Assembly (NCBI GenBank): GCA_964543795.1
Contig: CAZIZN010000004.1
Coordinates: 62,001-126,000 of the forward strand
Origin: JACKIC01 sp964543795
GTDB taxonomy: Bacteria > Planctomycetota > UBA1135 > UBA2386
Reading direction: 5' to 3'
Length of the DNA: 64,000 nucleotides
Shown here: positions 40,904-48,168 of the stretch, in pieces
Layout: every line of letters begins with the position of its first letter
Position numbering within the stretch: the first letter of the stretch is position 1
Made by a program: the position numbers and the translations under genes
The notes under the pieces: generated by a model
Seen by the model: the letters and a program-made list of their open reading frames with translations, nothing else
What the model was told of the DNA's origin: nothing
The model's database searches: none

Positions 40904-42157
40904 CTAGCGCGCGGCGGGCGGCAGCGCCGACAGCAGGGCGCGCCAGACCTCGTAGACCGCGCGGTCACGCACGAAGCTGCGCCCGAGGTCCGGGATGCGA
41001 ACGGTCCAGCCGCGTGTGCCGCCCGCGTGGGCGAGACCGAAACAGACGGTGCCAACGGGCTTCTCGGCGCTGCCGCCGTCGGGGCCGGCGACGCCGGTCG
41101 TGGCGACGCCGAACGTCGCCTGCAGACGCCGCCGCGCGCCGTCGGCCATCGCCGCGGCGACCGGTTCGCTGACGGCGCCGTGGGCGGCGATCAGGTCGGC
41201 CGGCACGCCGAGCAGTTCGACCTTGCTCTCGTTGCTGTAGGCGACGACGCCGCCGCGCAGCGCCGCGGAGGCGCCCGGCGCATCGACGAAGCGCGCCGCG
41301 ATCGCGCCGCCGGTGCACGACTCGGCGAGGGCGAGCGTCTGGCCGGTGGCCACGAAGCGCTGCAGCACGAGTTCGGGCAGCTCCGCGAATCCCTCGGCGA
41401 ACAGCCAGTCGCCGAGCAAGGGGCGCAGTTCGGCGGCGACGGCTTCGCACGCGGCGGCGGCGGCGGCGGCCGTGGGCGCGGTGCCGACGATGCGCACCGT
41501 CAGGAGCCCGCCCGAGGCGTTGATGCCGACGGCCGGATCGCGGCCCGGCACCATCCACGGCGCGATGCGCTCGCCGAGGGCCGCCTCGGAGGGCCCGAGC
41601 ACACGCAGCCAGGCCTGCGCGGTCGGCCGGAGGCCCGGCATGGCCGACACCGCCGGCAGCACGTGCTCCTGGGTCATCACCTGCATCTCGCGCGGCACCC
41701 CGGGCACCGCGAACAACCGGGCCCGGCCCACCTGCACCGCGAAGCCTGGCGCCGTGCCGACGCGGTTGGGCAACGCCTGCGCACCGGGCGGCAGCATGGC
41801 CTGACGGCGGTTGCTCTCGGGCACCGGCCGGCGGCGCGAACGCAGCCAGTCCTGCACCTGCTGCCAGGCCTGCTCGTCGAGCGACAACGGACCGCCCAGC
41901 AGGTCGGCGACGACGTCGCGCGTGCGGTCGTCGAGCGTCGGGCCGAGTCCGCCGGTCGTCACCACCACGTCGGCGCGGGCGCACGCTTCGCCGAGCGCCG
42001 CGCGCCCCGCGGCCGGATCGTCGCCCACGACCGTGAATCTCTGCACGACGACGCCGATCCGTTCGAGCTGCTCCGCGAGCCACTTGCTGTTCGTGTCGAG
42101 CAAGGCGCCGTGCAGCAGTTCGTCGCCGATCGCGACGATCTCGCCCGACACCGTCAT
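40904..42157 (-). CDS. cinA: CinA-family protein, nicotinamide-nucleotide amidase type
   Basis: The 417-residue protein has an N-terminal COG1058 domain: SGEIVAIGDELLHGALLDTN, VVTTGGLGPTLDDRTRDV and PGVPREM, and a C-terminal CinA amidohydrolase domain with LALAESCTGGAIAARF and YSNESKVELLGV. Both domains are complete and the length is usual. CinA proteins cleave nicotinamide mononucleotide or repair NAD metabolites; activity here is by homology. Its ATG overlaps the tatC stop by four bases, and the kinase gene begins 15 bases after its own stop. Confidence 0.92.
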   Translation of the reverse strand: MTVSGEIVAIGDELLHGALLDTNSKWLAEQLERIGVVVQRFTVVGDDPAAGRAALGEACARADVVVTTGGLGPTLDDRTRDVVADLLGGPLSLDEQAWQQVQDWLRSRRRPVPESNRRQAMLPPGAQALPNRVGTAPGFAVQVGRARLFAVPGVPREMQVMTQEHVLPAVSAMPGLRPTAQAWLRVLGPSEAALGERIAPWMVPGRDPAVGINASGGLLTVRIVGTAPTAAAAAAACEAVAAELRPLLGDWLFAEGFAELPELVLQRFVATGQTLALAESCTGGAIAARFVDAPGASAALRGGVVAYSNESKVELLGVPADLIAAHGAVSEPVAAAMADGARRRLQATFGVATTGVAGPDGGSAEKPVGTVCFGLAHAGGTRGWTVRIPDLGRSFVRDRAVYEVWRALLSALPPAAR

Positions 42158-43134
42158 GCGGCGACCGCCTGCTGCGGCTCGTTCTTGCGCCAGAAGTAGG
42201 TCAGCCCCAGCCCGATCACGTAGAGCAGCAGCATCGGCGCCGACACCAGCATCATCGACACCGGCTCCGGCGGCGTGAACACCGCCGCCGCGAGGAAGAT
42301 CGCGAGCACCGTGATGCGCCAGTGTTTCAGGTACGCGCGGTGCGTCACGAGACCGACGCGCTGCAGCGCGATCATCACGGTCGGCAGCTGGAACACCGCC
42401 CCCATCGCCGCGGTCAGCGCGAACAGCAGCGTGAAGTACTGGCTCACGCTCAGCATCGCCCCGACCTGGTCGCGCGGCATCAGGCTGATCAGGAAGCCGA
42501 GGCTGTACGGCAGCGCGACGAAGTAGCCGAACAGCACGCCGAGCGCGCTGAGCACGACCATGGCCGGGAAGTAGCGGTAGAAGACGCGCCGCTCGCGCGG
42601 ATACAGGCCCGCGGCGACGAACGCCCACGCCTGCCAGCCCACCACGGGTGCGGCGAGCACGAGCGCGAACACCATCGACGCCATCATGTAGACCCACATG
42701 TCGTCGAGGCCACCCGTCGCCACCAGCGTGTAGGGCACCGGGTAGCCGGTCAGGTCGTCGATCTGCGCGTGGTACGGGAAGCTGCCGTCCAGGATCGACG
42801 CACGGTACTCGCGGCAGAACGCGAGGTAGCCCTTGCCGAGCGCGTCGACCGGCTTCTCACCCGCGAACATGCCGGCCGCCTCCTTCACCTCCAGCTCGGC
42901 GACCCAACCCTCGAATCCCGTGCGCCACTGCGCCCGGTAGGGCTCGGTGATGATGCCCTGCACCCCCTGCTTGAACGGGATCACCAGCATCACGGCCGCG
43001 AACACCGCGATCAGCGACCGCACGAGCCGACGCCGCAGCTCGTCGAGGTGGTCGCCGAACGACATGCGCGGCAGCTCCTGCTCCGCCGCGTCCTCGTAGG
43101 CCGCCCGCGCGGCGGGATCGTCGAGCTTCACCAT
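42154..43134 (-). CDS. tatC: Sec-independent protein translocase TatC with a large first periplasmic loop
   Basis: The 326-residue protein has the TatC signature near the N-terminus, MSFGDHLDELRRRLVRSL, and six membrane helices. Later parts include QLPTVMIALQRVGLVTH and FTPPEPVSMMLVSAPML. The loop between helices 1 and 2 is about 80 residues, far longer than in E. coli (around 30), with GYLAFCREYRASILDG in the middle. TatC receives twin-arginine signal peptides. No tatA or tatB is seen nearby. ATG 43134 is chosen over an earlier frame that is rich in Pro/Arg. A possible -10, TAGATT, lies 11 bases upstream. Confidence 0.92.
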   Translation of the reverse strand: MVKLDDPAARAAYEDAAEQELPRMSFGDHLDELRRRLVRSLIAVFAAVMLVIPFKQGVQGIITEPYRAQWRTGFEGWVAELEVKEAAGMFAGEKPVDALGKGYLAFCREYRASILDGSFPYHAQIDDLTGYPVPYTLVATGGLDDMWVYMMASMVFALVLAAPVVGWQAWAFVAAGLYPRERRVFYRYFPAMVVLSALGVLFGYFVALPYSLGFLISLMPRDQVGAMLSVSQYFTLLFALTAAMGAVFQLPTVMIALQRVGLVTHRAYLKHWRITVLAIFLAAAVFTPPEPVSMMLVSAPMLLLYVIGLGLTYFWRKNEPQQAVAA

Positions 43135-43527
43135 CGGGGCGAAGAATCTACGCCGCTGCGCCGGAGACGAACAGGTTCGACTTGGGGCTCGAACCGGCTG
43201 CGGCGGCATCAGCTCGCCGGCGTCGGCAACCGCCGGGCGGATGATCTGCCCGCAGACGATCCGACCAGCGCGCTCGAAACGCGAGCGGCGCCTCTCGGCG
43301 CCGCACTCCCGCCCGGCGTGCGTCGGTCAGTTGCCCTGTCCGCCGGCGTCAGGAACCGGCAGCCGGGCGGATGATCTGCCCGCAGACGATCCGACCAGCG
43401 CGCCAGAAACGCGAGCGGCGCCTCTCGGCGCCGCACTCCCGCCCGGCGTGCGCCGGCCAGTTGCCCTGTCCGCCGGCGTCAGGAACCGGCAGCCGGGCGG
43501 ACAATCCGCCGGGCGGATGATCCGCGA
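43135..43527. other. intergenic region between tatC and the BRCT-like gene
   Basis: The 393-base gap is filled by a 130-bp tandem duplication (43233-43492) plus short inverted repeats such as GTTCGA/TCGAAC near 43171. A possible -10 for tatC, TAGATT, sits about 11 bases before its ATG. I see no gene here. Confidence 0.6.
43233..43492. repeat. 130-bp tandem direct repeat, two full copies
   Basis: The unit starting at 43233 recurs exactly 130 bases later at 43363; the two differ only at a few bases (for example CTCG versus CCAG inside). A truncated start of a third copy follows at 43493. Each copy contains a perfect 8-bp stem, GCGGCGCC-TCTC-GGCGCCGC, at 43285-43304 and 43415-43434. The unit is not part of any convincing gene. 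It lies between the 3' end of the BRCT-like gene and tatC. Confidence 0.88.
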
Positions 43528-44799
43528 TCAGAGCTTGATCAGGTCGCGGATCTTGCGCAGGGCGGCGAACTCGACGCGCAGGTCGAGGGCGTCCTTGTAC
43601 TCCTGCGAGTCCGTGACGCGGGCGAAGCCGTCGCCTTCCTCGTTGATCGGATCGTCGCCGAGGATCACGGTGTCGACACCGGGGCCCATCTTGGTGACGA
43701 CCTTGTTGCCGAGGCGCTTCAGCAGGTCGGTCAGCTCGGGCTTGTTGTACGGCGCCGAGAAGCGGCCCATCAGGTAGATGGTGCGCGAGACGCGCGGGGT
43801 GTAGAGGTCGTTGTAGAGCAGGTCGCCTTCGCGGACGTAGTCGCCGACCGCGTCGACGATGCCCGACAGCGCGATCTCGGCGCGCTCTTCCTCGACGCGG
43901 GTCACGGTCGCGTAGGCCTTGACCTTGTCGCTGTTCGGGTTCTGGATGCGGAACATCGTGCCCGGCTGGAGCATGTCCTTCTTGCCGAGGTCGATGAACG
44001 CGGTCGGGATGCCGTTGCGGGCGACGAGCACCTTGCCGTCGGCGCGGTCGATCGGGTTGCGCATCGCGTCGCGCGCGACGAGCGCCGAGTTCTGCATCTG
44101 GTGCTTCTGGATCTCGCCGGTCAGCTGCTTCTCCTTGGTCGTGGCGGCCTCGCGCACGGTGCCGAGCTCGTCGGCCTTGTCGCGGAGGTTCTGCTGGAGC
44201 ATCGAATTGCGGCGCTCCATGTCGGCCTTCGCGGTGTTGAAGTCCGAGCGGGCCTGCTCGAGGTTCGTGCCCCATTCGCGGGCGCGCGTGCTGGTCTCCG
44301 TCGCGGCCGCCTGGAACTTGCGGTCGATCTCGGCCTTCTCCGTGAGCGCCTTGTCGCGCTCGGTCTCGATCTCCTTGATGCGCTGGCCCTGCTGGTTGAT
44401 CTTCGTGACGAACGCGCCGAGCACGTTCTCGAGACCGGTGCCGACGCCGACGCTGCCCGCCGCGCACGCGTCGTCGAGCAGTTTCTTGATCTCGAGCGGG
44501 TTCATCACGAGCGCGTTCTCGAGCTTGGCGTCGCCGTAGAGCGACTTCGACTCGGGACGTCCCTCGTACTTGCCCGGCTTGCCGACGATCCGGCCGAGGT
44601 CCTCGATGTAGTGCTCGACGAGGAAGTTCCGCTTGCGGATTTCGGCAACCTCGGCCGTGGCCGCGTTGCGCTCCTTGATCAACTCACCGTTCTGCGTCAG
44701 CTTCACGTAGGCGAACCCCAACGCTCCCAGGAACATCACCAGGAGGATGAGGAAGAACATGATCGGGACGTGGGCGGCGCCGCTCTGGCGATTGTGCAT
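43528..44799 (-). CDS. membrane-anchored coiled-coil protein with a BRCT-like C-terminus
   Basis: The 423-residue protein has a short N-terminus, a transmembrane segment at about residues 12-34 (IMFFLILLVMFLGALGFAYV), and a long helical region (about 35-240) rich in E, K, R, predicted coiled coil. A small beta domain follows (VLVARNGIPTAFIDLGKKDM, LQPGTMFRIQN), like the FlgT C-terminal fold. The last 80 residues resemble a BRCT domain: TIYLMGRFS, LLKRLGNKVV, VDTVILGDDP, ending LRKIRDLIKL. With the likely inside N-terminus the rest would be periplasmic, unusual for BRCT. The promoter at 44981-45010 precedes it. Function unknown. Confidence 0.65.
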   Translation of the reverse strand: MHNRQSGAAHVPIMFFLILLVMFLGALGFAYVKLTQNGELIKERNAATAEVAEIRKRNFLVEHYIEDLGRIVGKPGKYEGRPESKSLYGDAKLENALVMNPLEIKKLLDDACAAGSVGVGTGLENVLGAFVTKINQQGQRIKEIETERDKALTEKAEIDRKFQAAATETSTRAREWGTNLEQARSDFNTAKADMERRNSMLQQNLRDKADELGTVREAATTKEKQLTGEIQKHQMQNSALVARDAMRNPIDRADGKVLVARNGIPTAFIDLGKKDMLQPGTMFRIQNPNSDKVKAYATVTRVEEERAEIALSGIVDAVGDYVREGDLLYNDLYTPRVSRTIYLMGRFSAPYNKPELTDLLKRLGNKVVTKMGPGVDTVILGDDPINEEGDGFARVTDSQEYKDALDLRVEFAALRKIRDLIKL

Positions 44800-45056
44800 T
44801 GGAACCAACTCCGAAGGGGTCTGTTCTGGGACGGTGCGCCGCTGGTGTGAGACCAGGGACGCGGGAGAGTGTCGGTTGTGCGACTCGGAAGGCTGACGTT
44901 GGCTCGCGCCGCCCGAGGGCACGGGCGGCAGATCGGCACCGCGGGCTGCGGCAGCGACCTGGGGAGCGCGAGGGTTCGGGATCTTAGGAAGGCGAGCGAC
45001 GGCGGGTCAAGGTGGCGCCCTGACACGACTTGCTCGCCAGGACACTCTACCCCAGG
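44800..45056. other. divergent region between the BRCT-like gene and coaE
   Basis: This 257-base gap contains the minus-strand promoter and the long leader of the BRCT-like gene. I see no clear promoter for coaE and no other gene. Confidence 0.5.
44981..45010 (-). promoter_or_regulatory. sigma-70-like promoter of the BRCT-like gene
   Basis: On the minus strand TTGACC (45010-45005) and TAAGAT (44986-44981) are separated by 18 bases. The -35 matches the consensus at five positions and the -10 at four. The transcript start would be near 44974, giving a leader of about 175 bases before the ATG at 44799. Confidence 0.5.
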
Positions 45057-45707
45057 ATGCCGGACATGCCGGCAGATCCTCCCAGCACGGTGTCGGCAGA
45101 ACACCCGTTCCGGCCCCCAAATCCCGTCGTCATCGGCCTGCTGGGCGGCATCGCCGCCGGCAAGTCGACCGTCGCCGCCATGTTCGCCCGGCACGGACTC
45201 GTGCACGTGGACGCCGACGCCGAGGCACGCGCCGTCGCCGAAGAACCGGCGACCCTGGCCGAGATCGGCGCCGCGTTCGGGCCGGCCGTGGTGGCCGGCG
45301 GTCGACTCGACCGGGCGGCGATGGCCGAACGGGTCTTCACGGATGCCGCCGCGCGCGCCCGCCTCGAGGCGATCATGCACCCGCGGATCCGGGCCCGCAT
45401 CCTGGCCGCACTGGCCGCCGCCCGCGCGCGCGGGCGTTCGGTGCTGCTCGACGCACCGCTGCTGCTGGAACACGGCCTGATCGCCGAGTGCCACCACGTC
45501 GTCTTCGTCGACGCCGACGAGGGCACGCGCGCGGCGCGAGCCCGCGACCGCGGCTGGGCCGCAGGCGAGCTGGCGCGCCGGCAGGCCGCGCAGGCCCCGC
45601 TCGCCGAGAAGATGGCGCGCGCGAGCCGCGTGATCCACAATGACCGCGGCCTCGACGAGACCGCGCGCCAGGTGGCGGAGTACCTCGACGAGCTCGCCCG
45701 CCGATGA
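45057..45707 (+). CDS. coaE: dephospho-CoA kinase
   Basis: The 216-residue protein has the Walker A sequence GLLGGIAAGKSTVAAMF near residue 25, followed by VHVDADAEAR, the conserved IMHPRIRARI (HP motif) and LLDAPLLLEHGL, all typical of CoaE. It performs the last step of coenzyme A synthesis, phosphorylation of dephospho-CoA. ATG 45057 is chosen; ATG 45066 or TTG 45030 are possible. Its stop overlaps the rho start (ATGA), so the two are coupled. Confidence 0.93.
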   Translation: MPDMPADPPSTVSAEHPFRPPNPVVIGLLGGIAAGKSTVAAMFARHGLVHVDADAEARAVAEEPATLAEIGAAFGPAVVAGGRLDRAAMAERVFTDAAARARLEAIMHPRIRARILAALAAARARGRSVLLDAPLLLEHGLIAECHHVVFVDADEGTRAARARDRGWAAGELARRQAAQAPLAEKMARASRVIHNDRGLDETARQVAEYLDELARR

Positions 45708-47074
45708 CGGACCCGATGCCGCACGAACTGCCCGACGAGCCGACCCTGCTCGACGGCGCGCCCGACGAACGGCTCTCGGCCGAGGACCGCGCGAGCCTCG
45801 CCGCGCGCGCCCAGGCCGCGGCCGACCTCGTCGCGCTGCAGGCGCACACCACGGCGTCGCTGCTCGCCCTCGCCCACGGCGAGGGCGTCGGCGTGCTGCC
45901 CAACCTCGACCGCGGCGAGCTGCTGCACGCGATCCTGGCCCACCGTCTCGCACGCCACGGCCTCGGCTGGGCCGAGGGCGTGCTCGAGATCCTGCCCGAC
46001 GGCTTCGGCTTCCTGCGCTCGCCGCGGCACGACTTCGAGCCCGGTGCGCACGACGTCTACGTGTCGCCCAGCCAGATCCGGCGCCTCAACCTCAAGCCGG
46101 GCCACCTGCTCGCCGGCCCGGTGCGCCCGCCGCGCCGCGGCGAGAAGTTCTTCGCGCTGCTGCACGTCGACCGCATCGACGACGGCGACGTCGAGGCGCT
46201 GCGCACGCGCGTGCCGTTCGCGGCGCGCACGCCGGTCCTGCCGACCGAGCGACTGCGCCTCGACCATCCGGGCGCCCCGCCGGACGTGCGCGCGATCGAC
46301 CTGCTGTCGCCCTGGGGCAAGGGCCAGCGCGTGCTGCTCGCCGCACCGCCCGGCTCGGGCCGCACGCGCGTGCTGACGCGGATCGCCGAGGCCCTGCTCA
46401 CCAACCACTCCGAACTGCGCGTGATCCTCTGCCTGCTCGACGAGCGGCCCGAGGAGATGACGGCGATCCGTCGCTCGATCGGCGCGCACGAGCGCGGCTG
46501 GGTCGCGGCCTCGACCTTCGATCAGGTGCCCTCGCGCCACATCGCGATCGCCGAGATGTGCCTGTTGCGCGCGCAGCGCATGGTCGAAGCCGGCCACGAC
46601 GTCGTCCTCGTGCTCGACTCGCTGACGGCGCTGGTGCGCGCCTACCACCAGGAACACGGCTTCTCCGGTCGCCTGTTGTGCCCCGGCCTCGACGCCACCG
46701 CCGTGCAGCGGCCGAAGAAGCTGTTCGGCGCGGCGCGCAAGTGCGAGGAGGGCGGCTCCCTGACCATCCTGGCGACGGCCCTCACGGGCACCGGCTCGCG
46801 CATCGACGAGGCGATCGCCGAGGAGTTCTGCAACCGCGGCAACGCCGAGGTCACGTTCGACCGCGCGCTCGCCGAACTGCACGCCGACCTGCCGCTCGAC
46901 GTCCTGCGCACCACGACGCGCCGCGAGGACCTGCTGCTGGCGCGGCCGCAGATCGCCGCGCTGCAGCGCCTGCGCGAAGAACTCGCGCAGGTGCCGGCCA
47001 CCGCGCGCGCGCAACGCCTGCTCGAGCGCCTGCGGGCCTGCCCGAGCAACGACTCGCTGCTCGCCGGGCCCTGA
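45704..47074 (+). CDS. rho: transcription termination factor Rho, with Walker A lysine changed to arginine
   Basis: The 456-residue protein has the Rho RNA-binding domain (GVLEILPDGFGFLRS, DVYVSPSQIRRLNLKPG, RGEKFFALLHVD) and the ATPase with LLDERPEEMT and LVLDSLTALVRAYH. The R-loop is ATALTGTGSRIDEAIAEEF. The Walker A motif is APPGSGRT, in which Arg220 takes the place of the invariant Lys. The Q-loop also differs: CPGLDATAVQRPKK in place of a GGVDA-type sequence. An 85-residue N-terminal stretch is Ala-rich. These changes suggest a divergent paralogue or an enzyme with altered ATP use. A 35-bp palindromic repeat follows its stop by four bases. The family is certain, the activity is not. Confidence 0.92.
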   Translation: MTDPMPHELPDEPTLLDGAPDERLSAEDRASLAARAQAAADLVALQAHTTASLLALAHGEGVGVLPNLDRGELLHAILAHRLARHGLGWAEGVLEILPDGFGFLRSPRHDFEPGAHDVYVSPSQIRRLNLKPGHLLAGPVRPPRRGEKFFALLHVDRIDDGDVEALRTRVPFAARTPVLPTERLRLDHPGAPPDVRAIDLLSPWGKGQRVLLAAPPGSGRTRVLTRIAEALLTNHSELRVILCLLDERPEEMTAIRRSIGAHERGWVAASTFDQVPSRHIAIAEMCLLRAQRMVEAGHDVVLVLDSLTALVRAYHQEHGFSGRLLCPGLDATAVQRPKKLFGAARKCEEGGSLTILATALTGTGSRIDEAIAEEFCNRGNAEVTFDRALAELHADLPLDVLRTTTRREDLLLARPQIAALQRLREELAQVPATARAQRLLERLRACPSNDSLLAGP

Positions 47075-47078
47075 TCGT

Positions 47079-47113
47079 TGCGTACCGAACCAGGTTCGTT
47101 CCACCACGATCCG
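47079..47113 (+). repeat. 35-bp palindromic repeat, copy 2, just after the rho stop
   Basis: The 35 bases repeat 1102-1136 (reversed) with two mismatches, one of them the central W base of the palindrome CGAACC-W-GGTTCG. In both copies the element starts within five bases of a stop codon and has the same orientation relative to the gene it follows. Confidence 0.75.
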
Positions 47114-47149
47114 ACGGCACTGCCACCGTTCGCCACCGTTCAGCGGCGC

Positions 47150-48118
47150 CTAGTTGCCGAGCAGCGCGCGGCCGTAGTTGCTCGTGACGAGACCGCCGGG
47201 CGCCAGCGCATCGAGCGCCGCCCACTGCGAGTAGAGCACGAGACCGACGAAGCTCGGATCGTTCGGCACGCCCATCGGCACCGTCGCCGCACCGGCGCCG
47301 TCCGTCAGCGTGAACAGGGTCGCCGCGACGGTGCCGAGGTAGAGCCGACAGCCCGGGAACCCTTGCGGCCCCAGGTCGACGGTGCGGCTGTCGAAGGCGG
47401 CCGCCAGGACCGCGGGCGTGCCCGGCACCGCGTTCGTGAGATCGTGGTGGAAGACCTGCCCGAGCCGGCTGCTGCCGGCGAGTTGCAGCGTGGGCATCTG
47501 CTGGTTGCTGCCCTGGCAACCGCGGCCGAACCGCGCCAGTCCGGCGTCGCCGGTCAAGAGCCGCATCTTGAACGCCGTGAGCCCGCCGTCGGTGCCGTGG
47601 GTCTGGTTCGTGTAGCTGCCCAGATAGACGCGCTGGTTGGTCGCGTCGCGGCGCATGTTCACGCCCGCGATCCGACCGAGCACCGTGAACTCGACGACGA
47701 CGTGGTCGACGCCGTTGTAGAAGAAGGGCGTCTGCAGATCGACCTGGTTCCACACGTTGGCCGTGACCGGCCACACCCAGTCGGGATGGTCCATCGTCGT
47801 GACGCTGCCGGCCGCGAGGTTGGCGGCGAAGTCCGTCGACAGCACAGCACCCGCGAAGTGGGCCATCTTCATCGTCACCCGCCCGTAGGCCAGCGTCGCC
47901 GTCGCGCCCGGCGACAGCGCGAAGCCCGTGACGACCGCGGGGCTGCTGCCGAGATCCGCGGCGGTCACCAGCGCCTGGTAGCGCATGTTCGTGGTGTTGA
48001 ACGGGAAGGCATTGGCCGGACCGGTCCCGGGCGTGTCGGCGGGCACGAACGACGACTGCGCGCCGAGGCCCGCGGCCAGGGCCAAGCCGGAGAGGACGAA
48101 CGACAGGGATGGATGCAT
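47150..48118 (-). CDS. secreted protein of unknown function
   Basis: The 322-residue protein begins with a signal peptide (SLSFVLSGLALAAGLGAQS). A beta-rich N-terminal half follows with TPFFYNGVDHVVVEFTVLG. The C-terminal part has GRGCQGSNQQMPTLQLAGSS, then PGCRLYLGT and LVLYSQWAALDA. I have the impression that this C-terminal arrangement recurs in planctomycete secreted proteins, but I cannot name a family. It lies after the Mrp cluster, 50 bases from the last antiporter gene, in the same direction. A metabolic role cannot be read from the sequence. Confidence 0.7.
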   Translation of the reverse strand: MHPSLSFVLSGLALAAGLGAQSSFVPADTPGTGPANAFPFNTTNMRYQALVTAADLGSSPAVVTGFALSPGATATLAYGRVTMKMAHFAGAVLSTDFAANLAAGSVTTMDHPDWVWPVTANVWNQVDLQTPFFYNGVDHVVVEFTVLGRIAGVNMRRDATNQRVYLGSYTNQTHGTDGGLTAFKMRLLTGDAGLARFGRGCQGSNQQMPTLQLAGSSRLGQVFHHDLTNAVPGTPAVLAAAFDSRTVDLGPQGFPGCRLYLGTVAATLFTLTDGAGAATVPMGVPNDPSFVGLVLYSQWAALDALAPGGLVTSNYGRALLGN

Positions 48119-48168
48119 GGTCCTGCTTCTGCTCGGGAGGGCATCATGCCTCGCGGCGAGCGGGGAGA

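Noticed and set aside
36719..42199. An 1826-residue plus-strand frame
   Set aside because: It covers the kinase/FGE-like and cinA genes in antisense and is rich in Arg, Ala and Gly without domains.
43171..43190. A TTCGA-containing hairpin that looked like a tRNA T-arm
   Set aside because: Only the GTTCGA/TCGAAC stem is present; there is no acceptor, D or anticodon arm.
43233..43492. A possible CRISPR array because of direct repeats
   Set aside because: There are only two long copies with no spacer structure and no cas genes nearby.
43241..43777. A plus-strand frame that reads through the 130-bp repeats
   Set aside because: The frame is Pro/Arg-rich, repeats only because the DNA repeats, and runs into the antisense of a real gene.
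47122..47141. Two adjacent copies of GCCACCGTTC
   Set aside because: Only two short copies, likely chance or slippage.
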